Below are positions 1-7,914 of a DNA stretch of 7,914 nucleotides, one piece after another (position 1 is the stretch's first letter; every line of letters begins with the position of its first letter). Source of the DNA: Dehalococcoidia bacterium (GTDB lineage Bacteria > Chloroflexota > Dehalococcoidia > UBA3495 > JAAXIE01); NCBI GenBank assembly GCA_012270525.1, contig JAAXIE010000106.1, positions 1 through 7,914 of the forward strand, read 5' to 3'. Position numbers and translations under genes: made by a program. Below the pieces are notes generated by a model, which searched no databases, was not told where the DNA came from, and saw only the letters and a list, made by a program, of their open reading frames with translations.

Positions 1-1725
<1,725 letters not shown>

Positions 1726-1744
1726 GAAGCGGACCTCTACCGAT

Positions 1745-1768
1745 TTATACTGGGCGGGTTATACTGGG
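1745..1768 (+). repeat. Direct repeat of TTATACTGGG in the gyrB-DinB gap
   Basis: Two perfect copies of the 10-mer TTATACTGGG (1745-1754 and 1759-1768) are separated by CGGG, a 14-base period. Each copy contains TATACT, five of six matches to a -10 element, but I find no matching -35 box at 16-18 bases upstream of either. The pair lies 62-85 bases before the DinB-like ATG. It could be a doubled promoter element or operator for that gene, or a chance duplication. The function is not established; only the repeat itself is certain. Confidence 0.5.
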
Positions 1769-1830
1769 AGCGATGCCACCTATGCCTGCCCAGTCAGGTG
1801 GTGACATACCCAACCCGACGGAGGGACTAC

Positions 1831-2481
1831 ATGACCCAACAGAGCGACAACGCTCCCGGCACCAGCCTGTTCCCCAGCATAGGCACCTTCCACACCATGA
1901 TGTCCGAGGAACTGGCGGGACTGACCGACGAGCAACTGGACTTCACCTCGGACAAGTGGGAGTGGTCCGAGTGGAGCATCCGCCGCAATGCCAGCCACGT
2001 CTCTTCCGGGGGCCTGCGCTGGATACTGGGACGCTGGGCTGACGCGAATCTGGCCGAGGGCATCGACCTTCCCGAAGACGCCATGGAGATCGTGAACTCC
2101 GGTGCGCGTTGGCTGGACGAGGACAAGTATCACAGCGTCGACTCGATACTGGGCAAGCTGAAGGAGAGCCTCGACCTTTGCGATGCGGTGCTGGCCAAGC
2201 AGACGGTGGGATCGATGCGCTCCATGGAGCTGCCCTGGTCGAACACGGGTCAGGCGGCCCAGATGGCCGAAGCCCATCCCAATGGCAGGCGCCTGGACCC
2301 ATCAGACCCGGAGAAGGCGTTCATCAACCTGGAATACACCTTCCGGCACATATGGTTCGAGTCGATGACGCACCTGTACAACATCCAGCGGCTGAAGAGG
2401 GCCCAAGGCTTGAGTGCCACGGTGGCTCTTCCCAACGAGGGCTACCACACCATTCCGAGCTGGGACAGCAGCGAGCCCTAG
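1831..2481 (+). CDS. DinB-like (DinB/YfiT superfamily) four-helix protein
   Basis: Predicted 216-residue soluble protein, probably of the DinB/YfiT-like putative metalloenzyme superfamily; members often carry a His-rich divalent-metal site and some are thiol-dependent transferases, but the substrate here is unknown. The call rests on an N-terminal helix (SIGTFHTMMSEELAGLTDEQ), a helix with WSEWSIRRNASHV (candidate ligand His56), and a late helix FRHIWFESMTHLYNIQRLK (Glu177, His181, with His173 upstream). The usual HxxxH is here E-xxx-H, so the metal site may be altered. The ATG at 1831 is chosen because GGAGGG (1820-1825) sits five bases before it; an in-frame GTG at 1798 has no such site. 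No signal peptide or membrane segment is seen. It follows gyrB by 105 bases on the same strand, but nothing ties it functionally to gyrase. Its TAG overlaps the pyrE stop on the other strand. Confidence 0.65.
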   Translation: MTQQSDNAPGTSLFPSIGTFHTMMSEELAGLTDEQLDFTSDKWEWSEWSIRRNASHVSSGGLRWILGRWADANLAEGIDLPEDAMEIVNSGARWLDEDKYHSVDSILGKLKESLDLCDAVLAKQTVGSMRSMELPWSNTGQAAQMAEAHPNGRRLDPSDPEKAFINLEYTFRHIWFESMTHLYNIQRLKRAQGLSATVALPNEGYHTIPSWDSSEP

Positions 2482-3047
2482 ACGGCGAAAGATGGGTTGA
2501 CCTCCACGATGCCCTCAGGTGTGGCCTGCATGAGGCAGACCAAATCGTAGCCGCGGCGACGCAGTTCATCGCTCCCGCCCTGGCAGCGGTCAACGAGGAT
2601 GATGACCTTGGCCACCTGGCAACCGGCTTCCTCCACCGCCTCTATGGCGTGGAAGACGGAGGAGCCGGTTGTGCATACGTCATCGACGATTGCTACCACT
2701 TCGCCCTGGGGCATATCGCCCTCGATAAGTTGCTCGGTGCCATGGCCCTTGACTTCCTTGCGAACTATGAAGGAGTTGATGGGCTTGCCAGCCATGTGGC
2801 TGGTCATGGATATGGCGGTGACGATGGGGACCGCACTGACGGTGGGCCCGCCCACTCGCCTTATGCCCAATGGGTGCAGGATGTCCATCAGGGCCTTGCC
2901 GACCAGGCAGGCACCTTCGGGGTCCAGGGTCAACAGACGCCCGTCCATGTAGTATGAGGTGCGCAAGCCCGACGACAGGGTGAAATTGCCGTATCTCAGG
3001 GCACCACGCTCCAGGGCCAACTCCAGCATCCGTTCCGCCTCGGTCAC
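2478..3047 (-). CDS. pyrE: Orotate phosphoribosyltransferase
   Basis: Predicted 189-residue enzyme that joins orotate to PRPP to give orotidine 5'-phosphate in pyrimidine synthesis, in the cytoplasm. The family pattern is clear: FTLSSGLRTSYYMDGR (residues 22-37), GGPTVSAVPIV (66-76), the flexible catalytic loop RKEVKGHG (96-103), and the PRPP-binding VAIVDDVCTTGSS (118-130) with its adjacent acidic pair. The length is a little short for the family but complete at both ends. The start is GTG at 3047, with AAGGGGA (3060-3054) at a suitable distance; no in-frame ATG competes near the N-terminus. The nadD stop lies three bases upstream, so pyrE is the last gene of the obgE-nadD-pyrE unit and is probably translated by coupling. 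Orotate versus another purine or pyrimidine PRTase cannot be settled absolutely from motifs, but the N-terminal SSG..TSYY segment is characteristic of PyrE. Confidence 0.93.
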   Translation of the reverse strand: MTEAERMLELALERGALRYGNFTLSSGLRTSYYMDGRLLTLDPEGACLVGKALMDILHPLGIRRVGGPTVSAVPIVTAISMTSHMAGKPINSFIVRKEVKGHGTEQLIEGDMPQGEVVAIVDDVCTTGSSVFHAIEAVEEAGCQVAKVIILVDRCQGGSDELRRRGYDLVCLMQATPEGIVEVNPSFAV

Positions 3048-3050
3048 TTG

Positions 3051-3680
3051 TCATCCCCTTTTTGCGTCCAACGCGCTTGTATCACTGTAAAGCTGGTTCT
3101 CGTGGATGTAAGCCTCGACTGCTGCAGGCACGCATTCCCGCAGAGACAGCCTGGATTGGGCGCGCTCACGTATATCAGAGGAACTGATTTCCAACTGCTG
3201 CACCGGGACTGAGACGGCCCTGTGGGATCCTCTGGGCAGGAGGGCATCCAGCTTCTCAAAGCCTGGTTCGGGGCCCCCGGGACGGGACGAAACTGCTAGC
3301 GTGCACAACCGGAGTATTTCTGCAGGCTCCTTCCAACGCTCGAAGGAGGCGTATGCATCGGCACCGAGCAGAAGGAAGACCTCGTCTGGATCCAAGGAAT
3401 CATCCAGCATCTGCCGCAGGGTATCAACGGTGTAGGTCATGCCTTTGCGGACGAGTTCCACATCGCTGAAGGTGAACCCGGGTATATCCGACACCGCCAA
3501 TTCGACCATTCTCAGCCGGTGATGCCCTTCAGACAGGTACGTGCCTTCCTTCATCCAGGGTCGTCCTGCTGGAATAAAGAGCACCTCATCGAGTGCGAGA
3601 TAATTCCGAGCGCCCTCGGCCACGGCTAGGTGCCCCAAGTGGATCGGGTCGAAAGTGCCGCCGAACACACCGAGACGCAC
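3051..3680 (-). CDS. nadD: Nicotinate-nucleotide adenylyltransferase
   Basis: Predicted 209-residue enzyme that adenylates nicotinate mononucleotide with ATP to make deamido-NAD, the penultimate step of NAD synthesis. It opens directly with the nucleotidyltransferase signature GGTFDPIHLGH (residues 7-17), followed by IPAGRPWMKEG (36-46), LLGADAYASFERWKEPAEIL (104-123), the second nucleotide-binding motif ISSSDIRER (165-173), and the C-terminal VPAAVEAYIHENQLY (184-198). At IPAGRP.. many NadD proteins have PPHK; here it is PWMK, a small deviation. The frame stays open another 44 codons upstream, but those lie inside obgE and look unlike protein. The GTG at 3680 is therefore the start, placed one base after the obgE TAG and preceded by GGAGG (3689-3685), which overlaps the end of obgE at the short spacing of four bases. 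Middle gene of the operon. Confidence 0.94.
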   Translation of the reverse strand: MRLGVFGGTFDPIHLGHLAVAEGARNYLALDEVLFIPAGRPWMKEGTYLSEGHHRLRMVELAVSDIPGFTFSDVELVRKGMTYTVDTLRQMLDDSLDPDEVFLLLGADAYASFERWKEPAEILRLCTLAVSSRPGGPEPGFEKLDALLPRGSHRAVSVPVQQLEISSSDIRERAQSRLSLRECVPAAVEAYIHENQLYSDTSALDAKRG

Positions 3681-3681
3681 A

Positions 3682-5027
<1,346 letters not shown>

Positions 5028-5054
5028 GGTTGAGAGCGGTTATCGTATGTTCGG

Positions 5055-5063
5055 ATTATAGCA
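5055..5063 (-). promoter_or_regulatory. Extended -10 promoter element upstream of obgE
   Basis: On the minus strand the sequence reads TGCTATAAT (5063 to 5055), a perfect TATAAT with the upstream TGn of extended -10 promoters. No good TTGACA is present at 16-18 bases upstream, which is usual for extended -10 promoters. Transcription would begin near 5048, giving a leader of about 98 bases before the obgE ATG, and would drive obgE-nadD-pyrE independently of dnaA. Confidence 0.5.
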
Positions 5064-5128
5064 CTAGGCTTGAGGGTCGATCTGGGACCTTGGGTACAAC
5101 GACGGGTGTGGCCATTATGCGAGTGAGA

Positions 5129-6478
5129 CTAGGTGGAACGGCGTTGCTTCTGTAACAACAGTCCGTTGACGGTATTGATGTCCGACTGCAGGGCGGGGTC
5201 AGAGGGCAGAGTCCGGGATAGTCGCTTGAGTGTCAGGCTGACAGTGGAGTGGTCGCGCCCGATGGCCTTGGAGATATCCGTGACTCCCATGCGAAGTTGC
5301 GATGACATTATGTGGATGGTGGCTTGTCGGGCTGATGCCAGTACGCGATTGCGCTTTCGGCCTGTAAGTTGATCGCGGGTGATGCTGTAGTGGTTCAGGA
5401 TAGCCGAGATCACTTGCTCGGGGGTTAGAGTGCGGTTTGGATGGGGTCCTGTGGTGCTTGGAGGTGGACTGGTTGTATCAATGGCTTCGGACGCTATGGT
5501 TGGGGTGATGTTTGTGTTGCGCAGGGTGGCTAGAGCAACGGCCCGGTTGAATGCGCCTTCCAGTTCCCGCACGTTAGCGATATCCATGGCTGCTAGGGCA
5601 GTCAAGGCGTCTTCCTCGGCATGGATCCCCATGGCGGTTGCCTTCGACCGGAGTATGGATAGCCTGGTAGGTGCGTCAGGGACTTGGAGGTACGCGGTCA
5701 GGCCGCTTTCCAGGCGGGAGCGTAACTTGGTGTCCAAGAAGCCCAGCCTCTGGGGAGGAAGCTCGGAGGCCAGGATTACCTGCTTTTGCGCAGTGTGTAG
5801 ATCGTTGACGGTGTGGAAGAAGCCCTCGAGAGTCTGGTGCTTGCCTTCGAGGAACTGGATGTCGTCTACCAGGAGCATGTCGACCGAGCGGTAACGTGAG
5901 CGGAAGTCGTCGGTCGTCTTGTTGCGGATTCCGCGAATGAATTCGTTCGTGAAGCCCTCGGACGTGATGTACTGCACGGTCATGCCCTTGCGGTGCGAGG
6001 AGTGGGCAATGGCGTGCATGAGGTGGGTCTTTCCCAGTCCGGGCGGGGCATAGATGAAGAGAGGGTTGTAGGTAGCGCCTGGTGACTCGGCGACGGCTTG
6101 AGCGGCGCTCAACGCCAGTTGGTTGGAAGGCCCCGCGACGAAGGTGGCGAATGTATACTGATCATTGAGGGTGTGGCGAGGTGCTTCGTTGGGGGCAGGT
6201 GGTAATTCGAGGGCGTTGACCCGTGTGTCTTCGAGTGAGGACACGTAGAAGCGGACTTCCAATTGTGGTCCCACCACGCTGTGGACCGACTTCATGACGG
6301 TCTGGTACATGCGCTTCTCTATGGACTCCACGATGAAGGGGTTGGGGGCTTCCACGAGGAGTACAGGGCCGTCCAGAGAGGTGGCGCGGGTGCCAGCCAA
6401 CCATGTGTCGAAGACGGGGCGGCTGACCTGCAATTCCAACTGGCCCAAGACTGCCTGCCAGATATGGGAGGGGCTCAT
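5129..6478 (-). CDS. dnaA: Chromosomal replication initiator DnaA with atypical Walker A
   Basis: Predicted 449-residue initiator protein; DnaA-ATP binds origin boxes and opens the duplex. Domain I (about 1-80) has the typical IWQAVLGQLE..VFDTWL. Domain II is a short linker. Domain III starts at YTFATFVAGPSNQLA (about 109) and holds Walker A as APPGLGKT (144-151), Walker B LLVDDIQFLEGK (202-213), sensor 1 ASELPP (237-242), the box VII Arg in LRSRL (about 255) and sensor 2 NVRELEG (Arg304). Domain IV has GRKRNRVLASARQ and GRDHSTV (407-413). Family DnaA usually reads GGVGLGKT and SDRPP, so both ATP-contact motifs deviate here (see findings). The ATG at 6478 gives an N-terminus matching the family (five residues before IW); a GTG seven codons upstream (6499) is a possible alternative, and neither has a strong Shine-Dalgarno. 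Same strand as obgE, 178 bases upstream of it. Confidence 0.95.
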   Translation of the reverse strand: MSPSHIWQAVLGQLELQVSRPVFDTWLAGTRATSLDGPVLLVEAPNPFIVESIEKRMYQTVMKSVHSVVGPQLEVRFYVSSLEDTRVNALELPPAPNEAPRHTLNDQYTFATFVAGPSNQLALSAAQAVAESPGATYNPLFIYAPPGLGKTHLMHAIAHSSHRKGMTVQYITSEGFTNEFIRGIRNKTTDDFRSRYRSVDMLLVDDIQFLEGKHQTLEGFFHTVNDLHTAQKQVILASELPPQRLGFLDTKLRSRLESGLTAYLQVPDAPTRLSILRSKATAMGIHAEEDALTALAAMDIANVRELEGAFNRAVALATLRNTNITPTIASEAIDTTSPPPSTTGPHPNRTLTPEQVISAILNHYSITRDQLTGRKRNRVLASARQATIHIMSSQLRMGVTDISKAIGRDHSTVSLTLKRLSRTLPSDPALQSDINTVNGLLLQKQRRST

Positions 6479-6583
6479 GTGGTTGGATGGCTCCGGCACA
6501 ACCCGCAGAAACTAGCAGCGGTACATCGGATGGTTCAAGGGTTGGGGATACCATTTCCCGTCCGGTGGCAAAATTGGTTTCGA

Positions 6584-6603
6584 TTCTAGTCGCCAACCTA
6601 GAA
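6584..6603. repeat. Inverted repeat TTCTAG-N8-CTAGAA upstream of dnaA
   Basis: Perfect 6-base arms TTCTAG (6584-6589) and CTAGAA (6598-6603) flank an 8-base spacer. The element lies about 105-125 bases before the dnaA ATG, in the divergent promoter region. The symmetry and spacing would suit a dimeric regulator, but no known operator consensus is recognised. Confidence 0.4.
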
Positions 6604-6613
6604 CATCCGCGAT

Positions 6614-6630
6614 GCATTAGAACATAATGC
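6614..6630. repeat. Inverted repeat GCATTA-N5-TAATGC in the dnaA-fmt spacer
   Basis: Perfect 6-base arms GCATTA (6614-6619) and TAATGC (6625-6630) enclose GAACA. The repeat overlaps the second copy of a direct repeat TAGAACAT (6599-6606 and 6618-6625). On the minus strand TCTAAT, a five-of-six -10 match lacking the conserved second A, falls inside the element, so it could sit on a dnaA promoter. That promoter is weakly supported. Operator is a reasonable guess; the protein is unknown. Confidence 0.4.
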
Positions 6631-6666
6631 CAGCTAGCCGCAACTGATATCGTAGATGGGATTGGC

Positions 6667-6675
6667 TGGTATAAA
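6667..6675 (+). promoter_or_regulatory. Extended -10 promoter element facing fmt
   Basis: TGGTATAAA contains TGn followed by TATAAA, five of six matches to TATAAT. No recognisable -35 lies 16-18 bases upstream. Transcription would start near 6682 and give fmt a leader of roughly 175 bases containing both short ORFs and the hairpin. Confidence 0.4.
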
Positions 6676-6721
6676 CTCATTCGGTCGAGCCTTTCATATG
6701 CAACATAACAGATAACGGAGA

Positions 6722-6799
6722 ATGGTCAGCTACCAGGGTTTGCGGGGTGCGCAATCACTATTTCAGCGTGTGAAGGAGACACGTAATGCGCTCAGGTGA
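6722..6799 (+). CDS. Possible 25-residue leader ORF (weak)
   Basis: An ATG at 6722 opens 25 codons ending in TGA at 6797-6799. The second half (QSLFQRVKETRNALR) could form a basic amphipathic helix. GGAG (6717-6720) is only one base before the ATG, too close for normal initiation. It overlaps the start of the better-supported 16-codon ORF at 6786 in another frame. I do not recognise it and consider chance likely. Confidence 0.15.
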   Translation: MVSYQGLRGAQSLFQRVKETRNALR

Positions 6800-6836
6800 T
6801 GTGAGCAGGCGTTGTCGCCTGTCGGATTACCCCTAG
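6786..6836 (+). CDS. Possible 16-residue leader peptide upstream of fmt
   Basis: ATG at 6786 opens the 16-codon frame MRSGDVSRRCRLSDYP, ending in TAG at 6834-6836. Its Shine-Dalgarno AAGGAGA (6773-6779) lies seven bases before the ATG, counted from the last G, and is better than the AAGGA site of fmt itself. The frame spans the hairpin at 6805-6822 and stops 22 bases before the fmt GTG, in a different frame from fmt. The placement suits a cis-acting leader peptide whose translation reshapes the fmt leader RNA; the peptide resembles nothing I know. Confidence 0.35.
   Translation: MRSGDVSRRCRLSDYP
6805..6822 (+). promoter_or_regulatory. GC-rich stem-loop in the fmt leader
   Basis: CAGGCG (6806-6811), loop TTGT and CGCCTG (6816-6821) form a perfect six-pair stem, extended by a G-T pair at 6805/6822. 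A second, weaker stem TTACC (6827-6831)/GGTAA (6842-6846) follows four bases later and reaches the edge of the fmt ribosome site. No U tract follows, so it is not an intrinsic terminator as such. Confidence 0.45.
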
Positions 6837-6858
6837 CTGCAGGTAAAGGACGGGTTTC

Positions 6859-7800
6859 GTGAGAATAGTGTTCATGGGAACGCCGGAATACGTTGTGCCG
6901 CCTCTCGATGCTCTTCTCGCAGCCGACTATGCGAAGGTGGTAGGCGTCTACACGCAACCGGACCGGCCCTCTGGGCGGGGAGGGGCGATTACCTCGCCCG
7001 CTGTAGCGCGCCACTGCTCTGGGAGGGGACTGCCGTTGTTCCAGCCAACCAGTCTTCGGAACGCCGCGGCGCAACGACAACTGGCGGAGCTGGAGCCGGA
7101 TGTGGTGGTGGTGGCAGCCTACGGCAGACTACTGCCGGAAGAGGTCCTGAGTATCCCCCGGTATGGGTGCCTGAACATACATCCTTCGCTGCTCCCCAGA
7201 CATCGTGGCCCTTCGCCCGTGGTGACGGCTCTGCTGGAGGGCGACCGGACGACGGGCGTAACCATCATGGTTGTGGATGCGGGCATGGACAGCGGGCCTG
7301 TGGTTGTCCAAGCTACCGCGGAGGTCGGCGAGGAGGAGACGGCCACGGATCTCACGTTTCGCCTGTTCCGGGTTGGAGGTGAACTGATGGCGTCGATACT
7401 CCCGCAATGGGTGGCGGGCGAATTGACGCCAGTTGAACAGGACGAGTCACAGGCGACCTTCACGCGCAAGATAACGAAGCAGGACGGGGAGGCGGACTGG
7501 TCCTTTACTGCGGAGGTGCTGGCGAGAAGGCTCCGGGCCTTCGATCCATGGCCCGGCTTGTACACCGTCTGGAACGGAAAAACCCTCAAGTTGACCAAGG
7601 TTAGGGCCGTGGCCGGGGATACCAAGGCCGCGGGCCGAGCGGGTGCGGTCGTCGTTACCGAGGGAAACGGGGTGGGCGTGCTGACGGGCGACGGGGTGTT
7701 GGGACTGGACGAAGTCCAGTTGGAAGGGCGGCGTCCTGTGCCAGCCGCGGAATTCGTTAGAGGGCAGCGGGAGTTTGTGGGGTCCGTGCTGCCCAATTAG
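6859..7800 (+). CDS. fmt: Methionyl-tRNA formyltransferase
   Basis: Predicted 313-residue enzyme that transfers a formyl group from 10-formyltetrahydrofolate to Met-tRNAfMet for translation initiation. The N-terminal formyltransferase domain starts MRIVFMGTPEY and includes TQPDRPSGRGG (32-42), then the catalytic region NIHPSLLPRHRGPSP (106-120) with Asn106 and His108, and MDSGPVV (143-149) with Asp144; these three match the E. coli catalytic Asn, His and Asp. The C-terminal domain shows KITKQDGEADW and LRAFDPWPGLYT (about 204-236). The length is typical. The start is GTG at 6859, giving the canonical N-terminus, with AAGGA (6846-6850) eight bases upstream. In many bacteria def (peptide deformylase) precedes fmt; here divergent dnaA occupies that side, so def is not in this position. 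No terminator is seen in the 13 bases before the next, convergent, coding end. Confidence 0.96.
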   Translation: MRIVFMGTPEYVVPPLDALLAADYAKVVGVYTQPDRPSGRGGAITSPAVARHCSGRGLPLFQPTSLRNAAAQRQLAELEPDVVVVAAYGRLLPEEVLSIPRYGCLNIHPSLLPRHRGPSPVVTALLEGDRTTGVTIMVVDAGMDSGPVVVQATAEVGEEETATDLTFRLFRVGGELMASILPQWVAGELTPVEQDESQATFTRKITKQDGEADWSFTAEVLARRLRAFDPWPGLYTVWNGKTLKLTKVRAVAGDTKAAGRAGAVVVTEGNGVGVLTGDGVLGLDEVQLEGRRPVPAAEFVRGQREFVGSVLPN

Positions 7801-7813
7801 GCAATAGCCCGCC

Positions 7814-7914
7814 CTAACGGCCGTGATCGAGACGCCGAATCAGGGGGTCGGGAAGGTTGGCCAACTGCATCTTGCGCTGGGTCTTGGCGATGTCGTAGGG
7901 AACCCTTCGCCTCT
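7814..7914 (-). CDS. C-terminal end of an unidentified protein (partial)
   Basis: The last 32 codons of a frame that enters from beyond the right edge and ends in TAG at 7816-7814. The residues look protein-like: a basic start, then PYDIAKTQRKMQLANLPDP and LIRRLDHGR at the end. It converges with fmt, the two stops being 13 bases apart. A competing plus-strand frame is also open here but has no clear start signal. Too little is visible to name a family. Confidence 0.4.
   Translation of the reverse strand, partial: RRRVPYDIAKTQRKMQLANLPDPLIRRLDHGR

Larger units (their letters stand above)
6479..6858. other. Divergent dnaA-fmt intergenic region
   Basis: About 380 bases without a large gene, between dnaA (leftward) and fmt (rightward). 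It is visibly more AT-rich than its flanks between about 6571 and 6720. It holds two perfect inverted repeats, one good extended -10 for the fmt side, two short ORFs and a GC-rich hairpin, each listed separately. I looked for DnaA boxes (TTATNCACA on either strand) and found none, so there is no direct support for an origin here. No tRNA or Rho-independent terminator is seen. Confidence 0.6.

Noticed and set aside
1776..1801. Inverted repeat CCACCT...AGGTGG after gyrB as a terminator
   Set aside because: Six-pair stem with a 14-base loop and no T tract; not a convincing intrinsic terminator.
2109..2957. A 282-codon plus-strand open frame across the DinB-like gene and antisense to pyrE
   Set aside because: It overlaps two better-supported genes, has low-complexity composition and no family motif; a shadow of high-GC coding DNA.
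5064..5128. Terminator between dnaA and obgE
   Set aside because: Only a four-pair GGTC/GACC stem without a U tract is visible, so dnaA readthrough into obgE remains possible.
5311..5319. TGTGGATGG, seven of nine to a DnaA box
   Set aside because: Single imperfect copy inside the dnaA coding sequence with no cluster; expected by chance.
6479..6858. Replication origin next to dnaA
   Set aside because: The region is AT-richer than its flanks but contains no TTATNCACA box on either strand; inverted repeats alone do not support an origin.

Overview
The window is a bacterial chromosomal segment carrying core information-processing and cofactor genes. It shows no phage, IS, CRISPR or RNA genes. 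GC content is high in gyrB (38 of 60 bases in the one line I hand-counted, 481-540) and lower in obgE (about 50-57% in sampled lines). GTG starts are common, and several operon junctions are only a few bases long. GyrB lacks the long C-terminal-domain insertion of the proteobacterial protein. Having gyrB, obgE, nadD, pyrE and dnaA close together would fit a Chloroflexota-type genome (Dehalococcoidia/SAR202-like). That placement is an inference from gene content and protein style, not something the sequence proves.

Layout. Bases 1-1725 (+) hold the 3' nine-tenths of gyrB. After a gap of about 105 bp with a small direct repeat comes a DinB-like four-helix protein (1831-2481, +). It converges head-on with a minus-strand block transcribed obgE -> nadD -> pyrE (4950 down to 2478). 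The two transcription units end on one shared CTAG, which supplies a TAG stop to each strand. obgE/nadD are separated by 1 base and nadD/pyrE by 3 bases, so the three are almost certainly one operon. Upstream of obgE lies a 178-bp spacer with a very good extended -10 element and a possible 26-codon leader ORF whose TGA overlaps the obgE ATG. Further upstream on the same strand is dnaA (6478 or 6499 down to 5129). A spacer of about 360-380 bp separates dnaA from the divergent fmt gene (6859-7800, +). It contains two perfect inverted repeats, an extended -10 for fmt, a 16-codon ORF with the best Shine-Dalgarno seen in the non-coding stretches, and a GC-rich hairpin. The window ends in the last 32 codons of an unidentified minus-strand gene.

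How the genes relate. dnaA (initiation of replication), gyrB (supercoiling) and obgE (a GTPase linking ribosome assembly and growth state) are growth and replication functions. nadD (NAD synthesis), pyrE (UMP synthesis) and fmt (formylation of initiator tRNA) are basic growth functions. I see no defence or novel multi-gene system. The points most worth a second look are departures from consensus inside conserved proteins (DnaA Walker A and sensor 1, Obg G3) and the two candidate leader ORFs in front of obgE and fmt.
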